Assembly: GCA_905182995.1 (NCBI GenBank)
Contig: CAJJDP010000039.1
Coordinates: forward strand, 319,722 to 383,721
Origin: Paramecium octaurelia
Taxonomy: Eukaryota > Ciliophora > Oligohymenophorea > Peniculida > Parameciidae
Length of the DNA stretch: 64,000 nucleotides
Reading direction: 5' to 3'
Within the stretch, counting starts at the first letter, position 1; the number at the start of each line of letters is the position of its first letter. Of the stretch, positions 29,383-40,636 are shown piece after piece. The translations under genes were made by a program, and so were the position numbers. Under the pieces are notes generated by a model. That model was not told the DNA's origin and did no database searches. It worked only from the letters and a program-made list of their open reading frames with translations.

Positions 29383-30126
29383 TCATTTTAATTTGACTAA
29401 CCAAAAACTATTAATTGGATCAAAATTAGTAAGTGCCACTTTACGATGATTCTCCATCGAACCATTTTCATTTGTTCTAGATAAATATAACTTAGACTTT
29501 CCATGACGTAATTCTACCATAGCATAATTAATTTACTAACAAAAGTATTCTCATATAGAATATCTGTCCCTATTTCTATCTACCACATGGCTTCGTCTCT
29601 CATTGTCTTGCTTGCTATAGAACCCACCTTATGCTCTCCTTACAAAGCCTCTTCAGCTACCAACAAAGTCTAAGTCAATATATGACGTAACTAGAGATTT
29701 ATATGGATTTTGAATTACCACAAATCTATCCGAATTGTTTATTGGACCATCTTTATTCAAAATGAATTCCCATTCCTCATACATTCCAATGCAATCCTTC
29801 CCCACTGATACCTCATACAATCCGCCATGTTTTATAGCGTGTGTTTATAAATTCCAAGTTCCAGATGGATTTTGTAGCATTAATGGACTCTACTGAGACA
29901 CCTGCTTCATATCTATTGAAGCTTATGGAGATGGCGCTGTAGACTAGTATTGAATTTATCGTTCTTATTGTATAATACTCTCTTCGGCGATTGTTTTCAA
30001 ATTCTCCTGTATTATCACAGTCTCATATTTATAAGGAAGACTGCCTCCTTGATGTGTATCTTAACTTATTAAATTATTATAAGAATGAGAAGATTTAATG
30101 AAACTATCAATTCTACGTGAACTCAT
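29383..30126 (-). CDS. Hypothetical protein with MIR-like beta-trefoil half
   Basis: 232 residues, ATG 30126, introns of 22 nt (29670-29691) and 23 nt (29514-29536), TGA 29383-29385. The first 85 residues are Ser/Gln-rich and look disordered. The rest is beta-rich with features of MIR domains: TWNLQTHAIKHGGLYEVSVG, LVAEEALQGEHKV, FVKLRHGKSKLYLSRTNENG and VALTNFDPINSFWLVKL, where paired L-x-H and W-x-V positions recur about every 50 residues. MIR domains occur in IP3 receptors and O-mannosyltransferases; neither is present, so function is unknown. Confidence 0.72.
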
Positions 30127-30439
30127 ATGCTCTGTCTCCTTACTTTCACATAATCCCATTAATTAATAATATATTTAGAGTATTTTTTCACATCTTTTTA
30201 AAATTTCTTTAAATAAGAATGACGTAAGCATATATCACTAAATGAATAATTGAAAACAACTCTAAAATTCATCGTGTTTTATACTAAATCAATTGTTCTT
30301 ATATTTTAAGTATATATTCTAAAAAAATTAATTTATTATTTTTACTTATTTGCCAATCATTTAGGTTAATAAACATATCAAACTAATTAATTTTCATTAC
30401 AAGTTAGCCTAATCCAAATATTTAATAGTTATAGTTGCT

Positions 30440-30772
30440 AATAAAATCCTCTTCCATTGATAGCATGGATAAATTAAACTTTTCAATCACCATCAATAAA
30501 ATGACTCAAGTTATTCTTAATATTGTTTTACTATTCTTTTATATTTAATGCTCTCTTCTAATTTATTATTTACTTGTTATCTGCTTCAGCAAAATATTCC
30601 CATCTGAGTTCCAAATTTCATAAAAGAACTCTCAAATTATTGCTCCCTTTCATTGATAAAAGAGATTAATTGGAAATTTTTATTCTATTTGTCCTATTAA
30701 GTATTCCTACTCTTCTAGGCTCCAATTCTAAATTCTACAACAATTAAATAAAATTTTTGTGTCATTGCTCAT
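30440..30772 (-). pseudogene. Decayed coding fragment
   Basis: From ATG 30772 a plausible reading (MSNDTKILFNCCRIQNWSLE, EYLIGQIEQKFPINLFYQ) runs into TGA, then continues after another TGA in the same frame (EFFYEIWNSDGNILLKQITS) and breaks again. Several in-frame TGA codons and no suitable introns indicate a pseudogene. Family unknown; limits approximate. Confidence 0.4.
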
Positions 30773-31806
30773 TTAAATGTTTTATTGGTTAATTGGTTTA
30801 TTAAGAATTTAGCTTCGATTTATTTAATACGATTAGAATCTCTACAAATTTGTAAATTTATAATTAAAATTTGGTATGCTTAATTGCCAAAAATTAAAGT
30901 CAAATTTTTTTTTAACTTGATTTCATGTTCATTAATTATTAAACCATTTATAAGTTATTCTTACAATAACAATTGTTAATTAATAATTAGTATTCCTATT
31001 CAAATGTTTGATGATATTGAGAATAAAATATTATCCCAAATATAACTTTGATATTATAATAATGGCTCGCATATGGATCAGCTATAACATTAGCATTATT
31101 TGAATTGCAATCTTTTCCTTAATTAATTTGATCGAGGCTTCTGCTCCTGCATATTGAGCCAAAATGATGATTATTAAAAGTCGAAAAAAACATATCTCAT
31201 TTCAATAGTTAAGAAATTGATTAAATTTCTCCTAAATTGAGTTAATTATTCATTTTTGATTGTTTATATATCCTTTCCTAGAGTTTATGAATAACTTTTA
31301 TGAAATTTCTATTTTTTTTGAAATTCTTCTTAAACTTAAATATCAAAAAAATAGTATTTCTCTAAAGTACATAGGGCATCATCGATTAAATATTATCAAG
31401 CTTATTATGAAGTCCTTTATTGTGTTTAGACAGTAAGAAATATTGAGAGAAAGGTAGGGATTTATCAAAAATATTGTAAAAACACTTACGGATTATATAT
31501 TTAGAGCCAAATGCGAAGATTAGGGTTGTAGTATCAATAAGTTGTGAGGCTTATTCAACTCTAAAGCAAGGTGAAGTTGTAAATGAAATAACAAATAGAG
31601 ATTATATTTCAGCCTATTATACTAAAGATCTGTATTTTAGATTTCAATAAAATGATATTAAATTTATAATATAGTGTAAATGATTTTGTATAATGACCTG
31701 AACATTTATCTTTTGTCAATTTTGAACAGCATAACTTAAGAGTATTAGTATTTAAGCTAAGTAATAAATATTAGTAATAAAACAATATAATGTCTATTAA
31801 ATGGTC
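30773..31806. other. Gene-poor AT-rich stretch with one tiny open frame
   Basis: Only a 46-codon plus-strand frame (ATG 31407 to TGA 31545-31547) has protein-like composition (RERQGFIKNIVKTLTDYIFR, AKCEDQGCSINKL). It is most likely another remnant. Otherwise nothing. Confidence 0.4.
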
Positions 31807-32180
31807 AATAAATTTGTTTTACTCCTTATAGTGGTCATAAAACTAATTCTTCTATTATTTCTCTTCCTTTGATTCCTTCTGTACTCTTAATTCTTATTCT
31901 ATTACTATAAGTTTATTTTCAATATTCTTTAAAATCACATTTTTTTGGTTTCTCCTCAGCCTTTTTTGTTAATAGTAAAAGTCATAGACTAGTATTGATT
32001 AGGTAGAGAACACCTTTTGAATATATTTGGTTTTATGTATATGATAATATTAATATCCATAAAAGTTCATTGGTTATTACTTCACAAATTCTTAATGTGA
32101 GAAAAACTATTAGGATCCTTGATACCCTTATATATTTTTTATCTATATTTCATATGCCAATTGTATTGAACAATTTTTGA
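31807..32180 (+). pseudogene. Coding-like fragment without a start (possible remnant, exon 1)
   Basis: A plus-strand frame open for over 110 codons to TGA 32178-32180 with a hydrophobic segment (LPLIPSVLLILILLLQVYF) followed by ordinary sequence (HRLVLIRQRTPFEYIWFYVY, SQILNVRKTIRILDTLIYF). It has no clear ATG context or flanking introns. Together with the next fragment it may be one broken membrane-protein gene. Left limit approximate. Confidence 0.3.
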
Positions 32181-32317
32181 ATTAAATATATAATTTATGG
32201 CCTATTTCTTAATAAAAATTTAACTACTGATACTTTCACTATGATACCTAATTATTCTGAATGCTTGTCTATACTCTTCCTCTTCGGGATCTTCAGATCT
32301 TTATAATAATGCACTGA

Positions 32318-32839
32318 AAACCCTTATGTTTAGTAACTATTTCTTATATTAAGAAATCTTATTTATAAATTTCACAACTTTCACTTAATCCTTTAGAATT
32401 CGAATGCAAAGGTTCTATTGATTCTTACATGCAAAAGTTATTATGCTTTTACAGTAATTCTTTGGAATATTCTTTGTGTCCTTCTAATCCTACATTAATC
32501 TTACCTATCTTTTCTTTTGAATGTGAAGTTTTAGCTTTGGATATTAAGAAATAACTTAAGCATACTATGGAACATAGTAGCACTGAGGAGGATAGATATG
32601 TTCAAACATGTTATTTCTATCGAATTATGTTTTCCCCAAATGAACCTATTAAGAAATAGGATATACCAAAAATTGATTATTCTAAACTTAGATCACAAAC
32701 GGATATTTCGGAGAATTATATAATTCGCTTTAAGCTACTTGTAGGTTGTGCAAAGCTTTCAAGAATTTTTGTATTATCATTGTTTCCTTTTGGAATTATA
32801 TCATATTTGAGCTATAATATTGTTAAAAAATACTATTGA
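32318..32839 (+). pseudogene. Coding-like fragment, second half of a possible broken membrane-protein gene
   Basis: A frame open from just after TGA 32315 to TGA 32837-32839 (about 173 codons). It reads like genuine protein (LEFECKGSIDSYMQKLLCFY, PIFSFECEVLALDIKKQLKH, EEDRYVQTCYFYRIMFSPNE) and ends in a hydrophobic stretch (IFVLSLFPFGIISYLSYNIV). The first in-frame ATG is at 32429. Lack of a proper start and isolation in gene-poor DNA favour a remnant; a gene with unresolved 5' exons, joined to the fragment at 31.8-32.2 kb, is the alternative. Confidence 0.38.
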
Positions 32840-33767
32840 CTTGGGAACATAGAGATTTATTTGGGTATTTGTAAATTATACAAGGCTTGTTGATCTTCTT
32901 ATTTAATAAGAAAGTTATTCATTCAATTAAAAAAAAACAAATCTTATTATAATACACTAATCAAATATTAAATTTGATGATCAAAGTTGGCTTTTTATTT
33001 TATATGAGATTCATAATAAAACCATGAATGATGAATCTCTGACCTCTATTTGATTGGCTTCTAGTCCTTTATTTTCATTCCTAAAATAAGTTGTGGGCGA
33101 TTAAATTAATTTATTTCTTTGACTTTCTTACTGTTTTAAATTTAGCTTTCATGGTGATCATTCTGGAATGAATTAATTCAAAATATCTCAAAAATTACTA
33201 AGATGGACTTATTGTTTTCCTCTCATTTTTAGCTCTTTCCAAGATGGCCTAGTTTTATAAAAAAACACATTACTTTTCTAACTATTGATTGAAGAGATTG
33301 ATCACCTCTGATTTAAAATTCAGCCTCGGTTATTTTTCAACAGTTGAAGTATTGAATAAATTAAGGTTTGATCAAATATAAGGATTTTGAATATCATAAA
33401 TTAATATTGAATTATAATAATTTTTTTGAATTGTAATGAAAATAGATTATTTGCTAAAATTTCTCAAGCTTTGTTCTATCCAATCTTACAAAGTTAAATT
33501 TGGAATAAAAAATTGACAGCCCGAGGGATTAAAAGTCACTTTCAACATGGTTATCCTATTAAAATTAAGAAGGAATAGAAGATCCCTGTATGATGATTTG
33601 AATTTCTAACTTTTAAGCAATACATAATAAACATAAAATATACACATGGGTGTATTTGATGAACCTTATTATTTTTGAATAAGAGTGCAACACTAGAACA
33701 ATGAGGAAGATAGATAATCAAATTATCTGACAATAAATTATATAATTATTTATATATATTAATACAA
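32840..33767. other. Gene-poor region
   Basis: No supported gene. Short runs with normal codon mix (for example near 33200-33300) are interrupted by TGA in every frame. Confidence 0.45.
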
Positions 33768-34451
33768 ATGAGTACAGGATTGACTAAAATGAACCCGTAT
33801 TGTTAGATAAATCGTGTACAATTGAGAAATGGGAGTGTGGGACCTAAAATTTAACCAAAGAGGAGGTTGGACTCTGATCTCAATTCATCATAAATCACTC
33901 CTTCTTACAAAGTAGGTTTTCTTTAGATTTAGCACACACCAACTAATTTTGATAGATGCAATTTAGATGTTTTTGAGGATAAGGTAATGTAATTTTCGAT
34001 GATGAATAGTCAAAACCAACAGATTCATCAATGAATTCAACACAGTTGCGAAAGAGCCCTTCATTTAGGATGAAGAATTATCGTCATATAACTCCAGGAG
34101 CAAGAGATGATATAAGGAGACAGACGAATTTTTAAAGTTCTGTAAGAATATGTTATGTGAATCTTAAGGCAGGCTTTCAAATAGAGAGTGAGTGCGATGG
34201 AATTACTTTAATATCAACTTGGCACTGATGATGAATAGTAGCAAATTAGACACACATAACCAATAAAGAAGATAGTCGCAACTCCTTCCTCATCTAGTTA
34301 AACAACTTCTGTTCCAAAATATAATATTGATCAAACAATATTGGAAGACAATAAAGATGCCAATTTAGAGGAAGTTCATTTTTTTTAAGTGGAAATGCAA
34401 CAAAAGTACAAAAAATGGTTAGAGAACATTGAAAAGAAGTTAAAAAAATGA
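33768..34451 (+). CDS. Ser/Gln-rich protein with RKSPSFR-KNY motif, tandem copy 1
   Basis: 208 residues, ATG 33768, two introns (26 nt beginning after GATAAG near 33983, 31 nt near 34143) and TGA 34449-34451, exactly 209 codons. Low-complexity N-terminus, then the motif QLRKSPSFRMKNYRHITPGA, a linker and a helical Gln/Lys C-terminus (FFQVEMQQKYKKWLENIEKK). The RKSPSFR segment could be a kinase or 14-3-3-type site. The next gene repeats the motif, so this is a small tandem family of unknown function. Confidence 0.75.
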
Positions 34452-34482
34452 ATTTCATCTACTTATATATAAATAAATTAAA

Positions 34483-35159
34483 ATGAACGTCTGTGCTATC
34501 CGTCACATTCCACATTCTAATAAGCATGAGAACAGATAAAATGCAGCTGATTAAAATAGAGCCAAGAGTTCTCAAGGAACAAGGTTGCATTCAGCTACTC
34601 ATTACAGATGTTCAACTCAACAAAGCAACAATCCAACTCCAAATTAAGGCAGAATGCAATTATACGAAGTATAATTAGATATCTTTTGATTCTTAGATAT
34701 AACCTTATGTTGGCCAACTGATCAAGGTACTAATTATTGAAACTTAAATTAGAACTAGTAATAATCCTTTGTCTCTGCATAATTCAGAAAAAGTCCGTCG
34801 TTTCGAGTTAAAAACTATCATCCACAGGATATAGTCAATAGCGTAGCCTAACAATCAAGCTAAAATTTATTGTAATCTAAGTAACGACAAAATAAAACAA
34901 TAGTATTGAAAAAATAGAAAGAGTCAATCGCATTAATTTTTTAGGGGATTTGCTTCAACAAATGGGTGAAAACAATCAACAAACAAAATAATCTATCCTT
35001 ACTGATTTAGTGACAGTTCCAAAAAATAAAAATGACACATTCAATATCAAAAGCTAAAAGGAGCAGAATATTGAAGAATTGCATTTCTATTTAGTTGAAT
35101 CTCAATAAAGAATCAAGTAACATACCTACGTCTTAGAATAATAAAAATATCTTAGTTGA
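34483..35159 (+). CDS. Ser/Gln-rich protein with RKSPSFR-KNY motif, tandem copy 2
   Basis: 196 residues, ATG 34483, three introns (28, 26 and 32 nt, all frame-restoring) and TGA 35157-35159, exactly 197 codons. Contains AQFRKSPSFRVKNYHPQDIV, matching the motif of the preceding gene, then ERVNRINFLGDLLQQMGENN and a helical tail (EELHFYLVESQQRIKQHTY) similar in place and character to copy 1. Only 31 bp separate it from copy 1. Function unknown. Confidence 0.73.
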
Positions 35160-35237
35160 ATAAGTCTATTGCATTTAAATTATATATTTTACTAACATTC
35201 ATACTGCAAAAGTTATAGAGAATACTCATTTCCAGAA

Positions 35238-35291
35238 TATCAATAATGAGTTAACTTTTCTTAACTTCCATTAACTAATTCATTATTGATA
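35238..35291. repeat. Inverted repeat (stem-loop)
   Basis: TATCAATAATGA (35238-35249) is the perfect reverse complement of TCATTATTGATA (35280-35291); the pairing extends inward through GTTAAC/TTAACT with a small bulge. It lies in a spacer downstream of the tandem pair. It may be chance in AT-rich DNA. Confidence 0.45.
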
Positions 35292-36018
35292 AATTATTTA
35301 ATAATGAATGAGTTTTGCACAAATTAGTACATTATTACAATCTAAGATATAAAACAATTGATTGAATAGGTTCATTGCTAAATAATCATCACAGAAGGAA
35401 AATCGAGATTGCATTAAGATGATAATAGAATAAGAAGGAAACTAAGATTTTATTATGACATATTTTGTAAAAATTTTCAAAAGAACAGTTAAATACTGAA
35501 GGAAAAATCAAAGAAGAAATATGTTAGGAATGAAAAATCATATTATAGTCTTAATATTTGATTTAATAAAATTATTAAGTTGAAATAGAAATGTAAATTA
35601 TTAAAAACATTTAGCTTGATTAATAGTGGATTTAGAAATCAAAATAAGAAGTTTGGGTTAATAGAAATAGGTATTAGAGAAAATAATAACTAAATATAAT
35701 TGAATTTTAAAGAAATTGAAATAAATTACATTAATTTATGATTAACTTATAAATATTTAGATTAATTAACCTGTGAAACAAATAACATGTGGTTCCTCAT
35801 TTTATTTAAAAAATTAACAATTTATCCATAATAATAATTATGATATAGTAGTTAATTTGTTTTGTTGTGAGATTACTTTTATTAGAAATTAATTTTAGAT
35901 TATTGAAGAATGTAAATAAAAAAACAGAAACAGTTTAAACCTTTGATATATAATTATTTGGTAATGAATTCAATTATGATATACATAATTTTTATACAAA
36001 TAAATTTTATTTGCAATC
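35292..36018. other. Intergenic, no gene seen
   Basis: About 730 bp of AT-rich DNA. A few Gln/Lys-like runs around 35400-35700 are open in one plus-strand frame but are pure low complexity. Confidence 0.45.
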
Positions 36019-37233
36019 ATGAGTGATTTCTAAAATAGATAATATTTTACATCCTCTTCTTCAAGATAATACACTTCAGGCACAAAGGATAATGTTAGAA
36101 GTACTACTTAAGAAAAAGTGGAATAGACTATTAATCGTGAGACACCAAAAGTGCAGGTATTATAAGTTTTTAAATATTTTAGACAAGAACAGTAGAAGTA
36201 GAATAGAGAAGCGTCTAATAATACCCAAGAATGCAGTCTCAATAAATATTGAGAACACAAACCCAAGGTTTTGTAGGCGGTTAAAGCTATGTGTCTAATA
36301 TGGCAGCAATACCTTAGATTGGATATTAAGGCAACTATTCAGTATAATAAAACTGCGTGGCTGCCTAACAATTATGCATGAATGTTATAGTTGTTTCCAA
36401 GGAGGAGATTGAAGCACCATGGAGATTGGAGTGTGAATATTTGCAATCCTTAATTGCTGAATTAGAGAAAAGAAAGGAAGTCTAAGTAGTAGAGAAAATC
36501 GTAGAGAAGGAAAAAATTGTGACAGATAACTCGAAAGTAGAGTTGTTAGAGTCTCAATTAAGATAATTAAGAGCAGAAAACGATTAATTGACTCTTCAAT
36601 TATAATCGATGAGAGGAGAAATTCAATTGAGAAGTTCATAAACTGAAGACTTGGCAGCTAAAGAAAGAGAGTTTTACAATTTGAGAATCAAATTTGAGTA
36701 ACAAATCAGAGATTATGAGGATTAGATTAGAAGATTGTAACAAGAAAATGCAGATTTGAGAAGGGAGAATGAAGATTTGATTTAAAAAATAAGAAATTTT
36801 GAGGTAAGATATTTTAATAGTTTGAGGTCAAAGTGGCTATGCTTTCATCAGAAATCGAGAGGTTATCATATGCAAACAAAGTTAAAGATGGAGATTTAGA
36901 AGATTGGAAGTAAAGATATGCAGAATTGGAATCTCAAGGAATGACTGTAGTTTAGGAAAAAGTCACTTATCTTTCTTCAGAAGTTGAAGTCTGGAAGTAG
37001 AAATTCATAAAAGTTAATCATGATTACAATGAATGCTAAGAAGAATTGACTATGTGCTAGGCTGAGTTGGAGGCCTTGAGGAAAGGGTAAAAGAAGGTAA
37101 TTATCTACACTAAAATTTTTAGGAAGTTGTTGTCACGACGTCAAAGGTTGTTTCAAGGACAGGTGGAACAACGACTACTTCATCTATGGGTCAAACCAGA
37201 GGCAGTAGAACATATGAATAGTTTTAACCATGA
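36019..37233 (+). CDS. Coiled-coil cytoskeletal protein with alveolin-like EKIVEK motif
   Basis: 379 residues, ATG 36019, introns of 26 nt (GTATTATAAG..., near 36156), 23 nt (near 36804) and 26 nt (near 37097), TGA 37231-37233; exactly 380 codons. N-terminus Ser/Gln-rich (about 100 residues), then EVQVVEKIVEKEKIV, reminiscent of the EKxVE repeats of alveolins and related cortical proteins, and about 190 residues of unbroken coiled coil (LLESQLRQLRAENDQLTLQL and onwards). A Thr/Ser tail (VVVTTSKVVSRTGGTTTTSS) ends the protein. Probably a structural element of cortex or basal bodies; that is inference, the alveolin link is weak. Confidence 0.78.
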
Positions 37234-37303
37234 GAGAATCAATATAAATACAAACAGCATATACAATTTATTATTAATTTATTTAGAATATAATTATATT
37301 GAC

Positions 37304-39376
37304 ATGGAAGAATCTTTGGCATTCAAATTATCTGCTCCCTTGCCATTACCAACTTTAAAAAACACTTTAACTCAGTAAATAATCTCAAAGGTCTGCTCTG
37401 ATTTGGTATGTGATAAGAGACCTTTAATTTAATCTCCAGAGGATCCTTAGTTGTTTCATAATGATCATTTAGCAAAGATTATTGATGTAGACACATTTGT
37501 AATGCCCTACATTATATTAGACTTCATAATTTTGTGAAGAAATGTCTAGATTTGCTAACCAAAACAGTGTTTTATATTAGGAATTCATGTAAAATAAAGA
37601 GAACATTACTTTATTGTAGATTTTAGAATAAGGAGATGCTCATCTATCAAAAATTGATGAAATGGTTAATAGGCAAAAAGTAATATTATTATCGTAAAAA
37701 TTTATAGAATGACTTTGTTATGGATATTGCAAATTTGCAAGATAGAATTATGGTAGCAATTTAGTCGATAAAAGAGGAAAATATCAAGAAACTTGATAGT
37801 TTTAATGAACAATACAAATAATCGTTTATCAATTTAAAAACAAAAATTGATTAGTTTTTCCTATTGTCAAAGCAGAACTTCTATTATTCCAATCAAAATA
37901 CATTTTAATACAAGTTGGCATCCTTAGATACACCAGAAGCCCAATAATTTTTATCAAATTTAAAAAGTCATATAAACAAAAGTAAATTACTTTCTTAAGG
38001 TAATGCTACGCCATTATAAATGTTAACTGAATTGCAAACTTTAGCAAGATTCGTAATGCAAATGACTAATTCTCCTCCAAATTATAATAAGATACAAAAC
38101 CTGCAAAACAACTTCTTAGATTCGCTAGTGAATGAAGTTGGATTTGTGTTAAATAATACTATATCATAGAGAATGTTTATTCCTTTTGGTTGTAGCAAAG
38201 AATTAACTTAAATTTTAACAGGAGAAAACAACCTATAACTATAACTGCCAACTAGAAATATAGATAAGTAAATAATCCCATTTATTTAGTTTCTTATTAA
38301 AACCCACAAAAAAGTTCTCAATAGGAACGTAAATAACTTGTATTCTATCAATTTCAGATTAATTATTTGCGATTGGTTCATAAAACGATTCCCAATTAAG
38401 AATGTTTGATTCCACAAATAAAAAAATATCCACATTCTAAGCTCACAATTAGAATATAGTTTCTCTTGAGAAGTTACATAACAATGAGAATAACAGTAGA
38501 TAGTTTGTTTCTTTGGGTTTGGACATGCAAATAATTGTTTGGAACATTGATGATATAATTGTTTCCACTCAACCCAGAGTTTTCAGAAAGATCCAAATAT
38601 AACAAATGGGAATTAGTATCATAGATTTAAAGGATAGTACTCACATTGCATTTAGTGACGTACATAAAGATGTCAACATTTGCAATATCTACTCTTAAAA
38701 GATCGGAACATGTAATACTAATTCTTTGAGCAAGATAAATGGATTGACACTCTTAAAGAAGGGAGAGAAATTTTTATCTTATTCACAGGATTCAATAATA
38801 AATATTTGGAGACTTACTAAATATGGTTCATCTTAAGATCCTATACTCATTTGTGATTAGACTTTGAATGATCCTCTCTTTGGTTCTATTAGTCAGATTT
38901 TTATTGCTACTTAATGGCCAGGCCATTGCATAATTGCCTCATATGAAGGTTCAGTTAAATTTTTTGATTTGAACAGGTATTTGATAGGTTACATATTCTT
39001 AGAAATTGTATTGTATTCTCAAAATTTGGGAATAGAAAGGTATAAAGTAATTAAATGGAGAGTATTTTGATTGAAGTATCTGATTAGTAAAGTACTATCC
39101 ATATTCTTATGTTAAGGTAATCCGCCTATTTGGTTGATTACTTTTAGTTTCACTGATAATATAGCTACTCAACATCATTTGAGCATGGCTCCTTATGCTA
39201 TGCATTCCTAAGACATTAAAATGGGGCATCAATTATCAGTATAACAAAGTTAAGGCAAGCATAAGGTTTAAATATTCAATTAATAAAATGGAAATGGTAA
39301 GGCATTCACAACCATGGTAATGTTTAGCAGTGATACTACAGATGAATTAATGATATATGAATTAAAAGGAAATTGA
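37304..39376 (+). CDS. WD40-repeat protein with coiled-coil N-terminal half
   Basis: ATG 37304 to TGA 39374-39376, roughly 640 residues, several short introns (22 nt after GACACATTT near 37500 and 28 nt near 37680 are clear; not all placed). The first 250 residues are coiled coil with a cysteine (SDLVCDKRPLIQSPEDPQLF). The C-terminal half carries WD40-type blades: FVSLGLDMQIIVWNIDD, FLSYSQDSIINIWRL, CIIASYEGSVKFFDLNR and a last FSSDTTDELMIYELKG. The N-terminus may include a zinc-binding module as in other Paramecium B-box/WD40 proteins, but I do not see a full one. A scaffold role is inferred. Confidence 0.75.
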
Positions 39377-39858
39377 TGATTATTAGAATTAATAAATAGT
39401 ATACGTAAATAATATATAACTTTGCCCAAATCTATATGAAATAAAATATATTGTCATCATATTTTTTATAAATAATGATTTGCATAGTTCAAAATCAATA
39501 CTTATCATTTGAGAAATAAAAAAAAAACCCAAAAAAAGATATATTTCAGTTCAAGTTATATTTAATAAAATCATTTAGTTAGAATTGAATTAAGGATATC
39601 AATAATAAATGGACAATTAATCAGGATGAATCAAAAAGAATTATATTTTGAAATTCAATAATACAATGATCACTCCTCTATAAGAACTTGAGTAACGAAT
39701 TAGTGTTAGTAGAATATAGAGTTACTCTGTATCTAATAAATCTGAATTGCTTTATATTGGTATTCAACACTGAATCAATATTTCATTTTTATAAAACCTA
39801 ATAAAATAAAATAAATTATTGTTTATTTTCTATAAATCAGGAATCAATTATACTTAAT
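39377..39858. other. Convergent intergenic region
   Basis: About 480 bp of AT-rich DNA; no gene seen. Confidence 0.55.
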
Positions 39859-40392
39859 TCAAAAGTATTCACCATCAAAATAGTTTATTACTCCATTTGG
39901 TAAACACATCAATCTAACGATCACGTAAGTTAAGATGAAGACAAAAGCATATCCAACCTACATTTTACGACAATTCTCAGCTCCTATATAGAAGATAATC
40001 GCAAAGAACATGAAACTATTAAATTACATTATTATTACACTATAGTTATAAAAAACTCCGCCTCATTCAATTTCTATTCAAGAATTATAACAGTTACTAA
40101 TGCTTTCTGACTCATATAGGATATAAGCAAAACGATTATAATTAATAATCTTAAAATGATTGCTCCAACAAATAAGTATGCTATTGTTTCTGCAAATGCT
40201 TAGGAATGTTAGCATTATGGATCAATACAACTGAGTTTGTTATTATATTTACTAATTTTGAATGATTAAGAGTGCAAAAATGCAATATAAAATAGTTATA
40301 AAACTATAAACCAGCTTTTCACATAAGGGAAACTACTTCGTATACTCTATCTAATATAATAAGCTTTGTTGCCGATCTAAAGGTATTTCCAT
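39859..40392 (-). CDS. Small multi-pass membrane protein, unknown
   Basis: 162 residues, ATG 40392, introns of 22 nt and 23 nt, TGA 39859-39861, exactly 163 codons. About four hydrophobic segments are visible: LVYSFITILYCIFALLII, YLFVGAIILRLLIIIVLLIS, FFITIVFMFFAIIFYIGA and VGYAFVFILTYVIVRLMCL. A short loop has paired cysteines (CIDPQCQH). No family recognised; typical of the many small ciliate membrane proteins. Confidence 0.75.
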
Positions 40393-40636
40393 TTTATTTA
40401 AATAATAATTATAAATACTATTTTGATTTAAAGAAATTATAGAATAAAGGAACTCGACTAATATTTCTAGTTTAATAAACACTTTTGTTCCTTCTAAGTC
40501 CAAAGTGATCACTAAGTATTATGACAATTAAAATTTTGGATTTCTAAGTAAATTATTTAGTAAGATAAGATTGAATTATTTGTATTTCTCATAATGAAAA
40601 AATATACAAAAATTAATTGAATTATTAATAATTAAT
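40393..40636. other. Intergenic spacer
   Basis: 244 bp between two minus-strand genes. Nothing recognisable. Confidence 0.55.

Noticed and set aside
31407-31547. A 46-codon frame as an independent small gene
   Set aside because: Too short, no intron or family support, and located among other decayed fragments; recorded only as a remnant.
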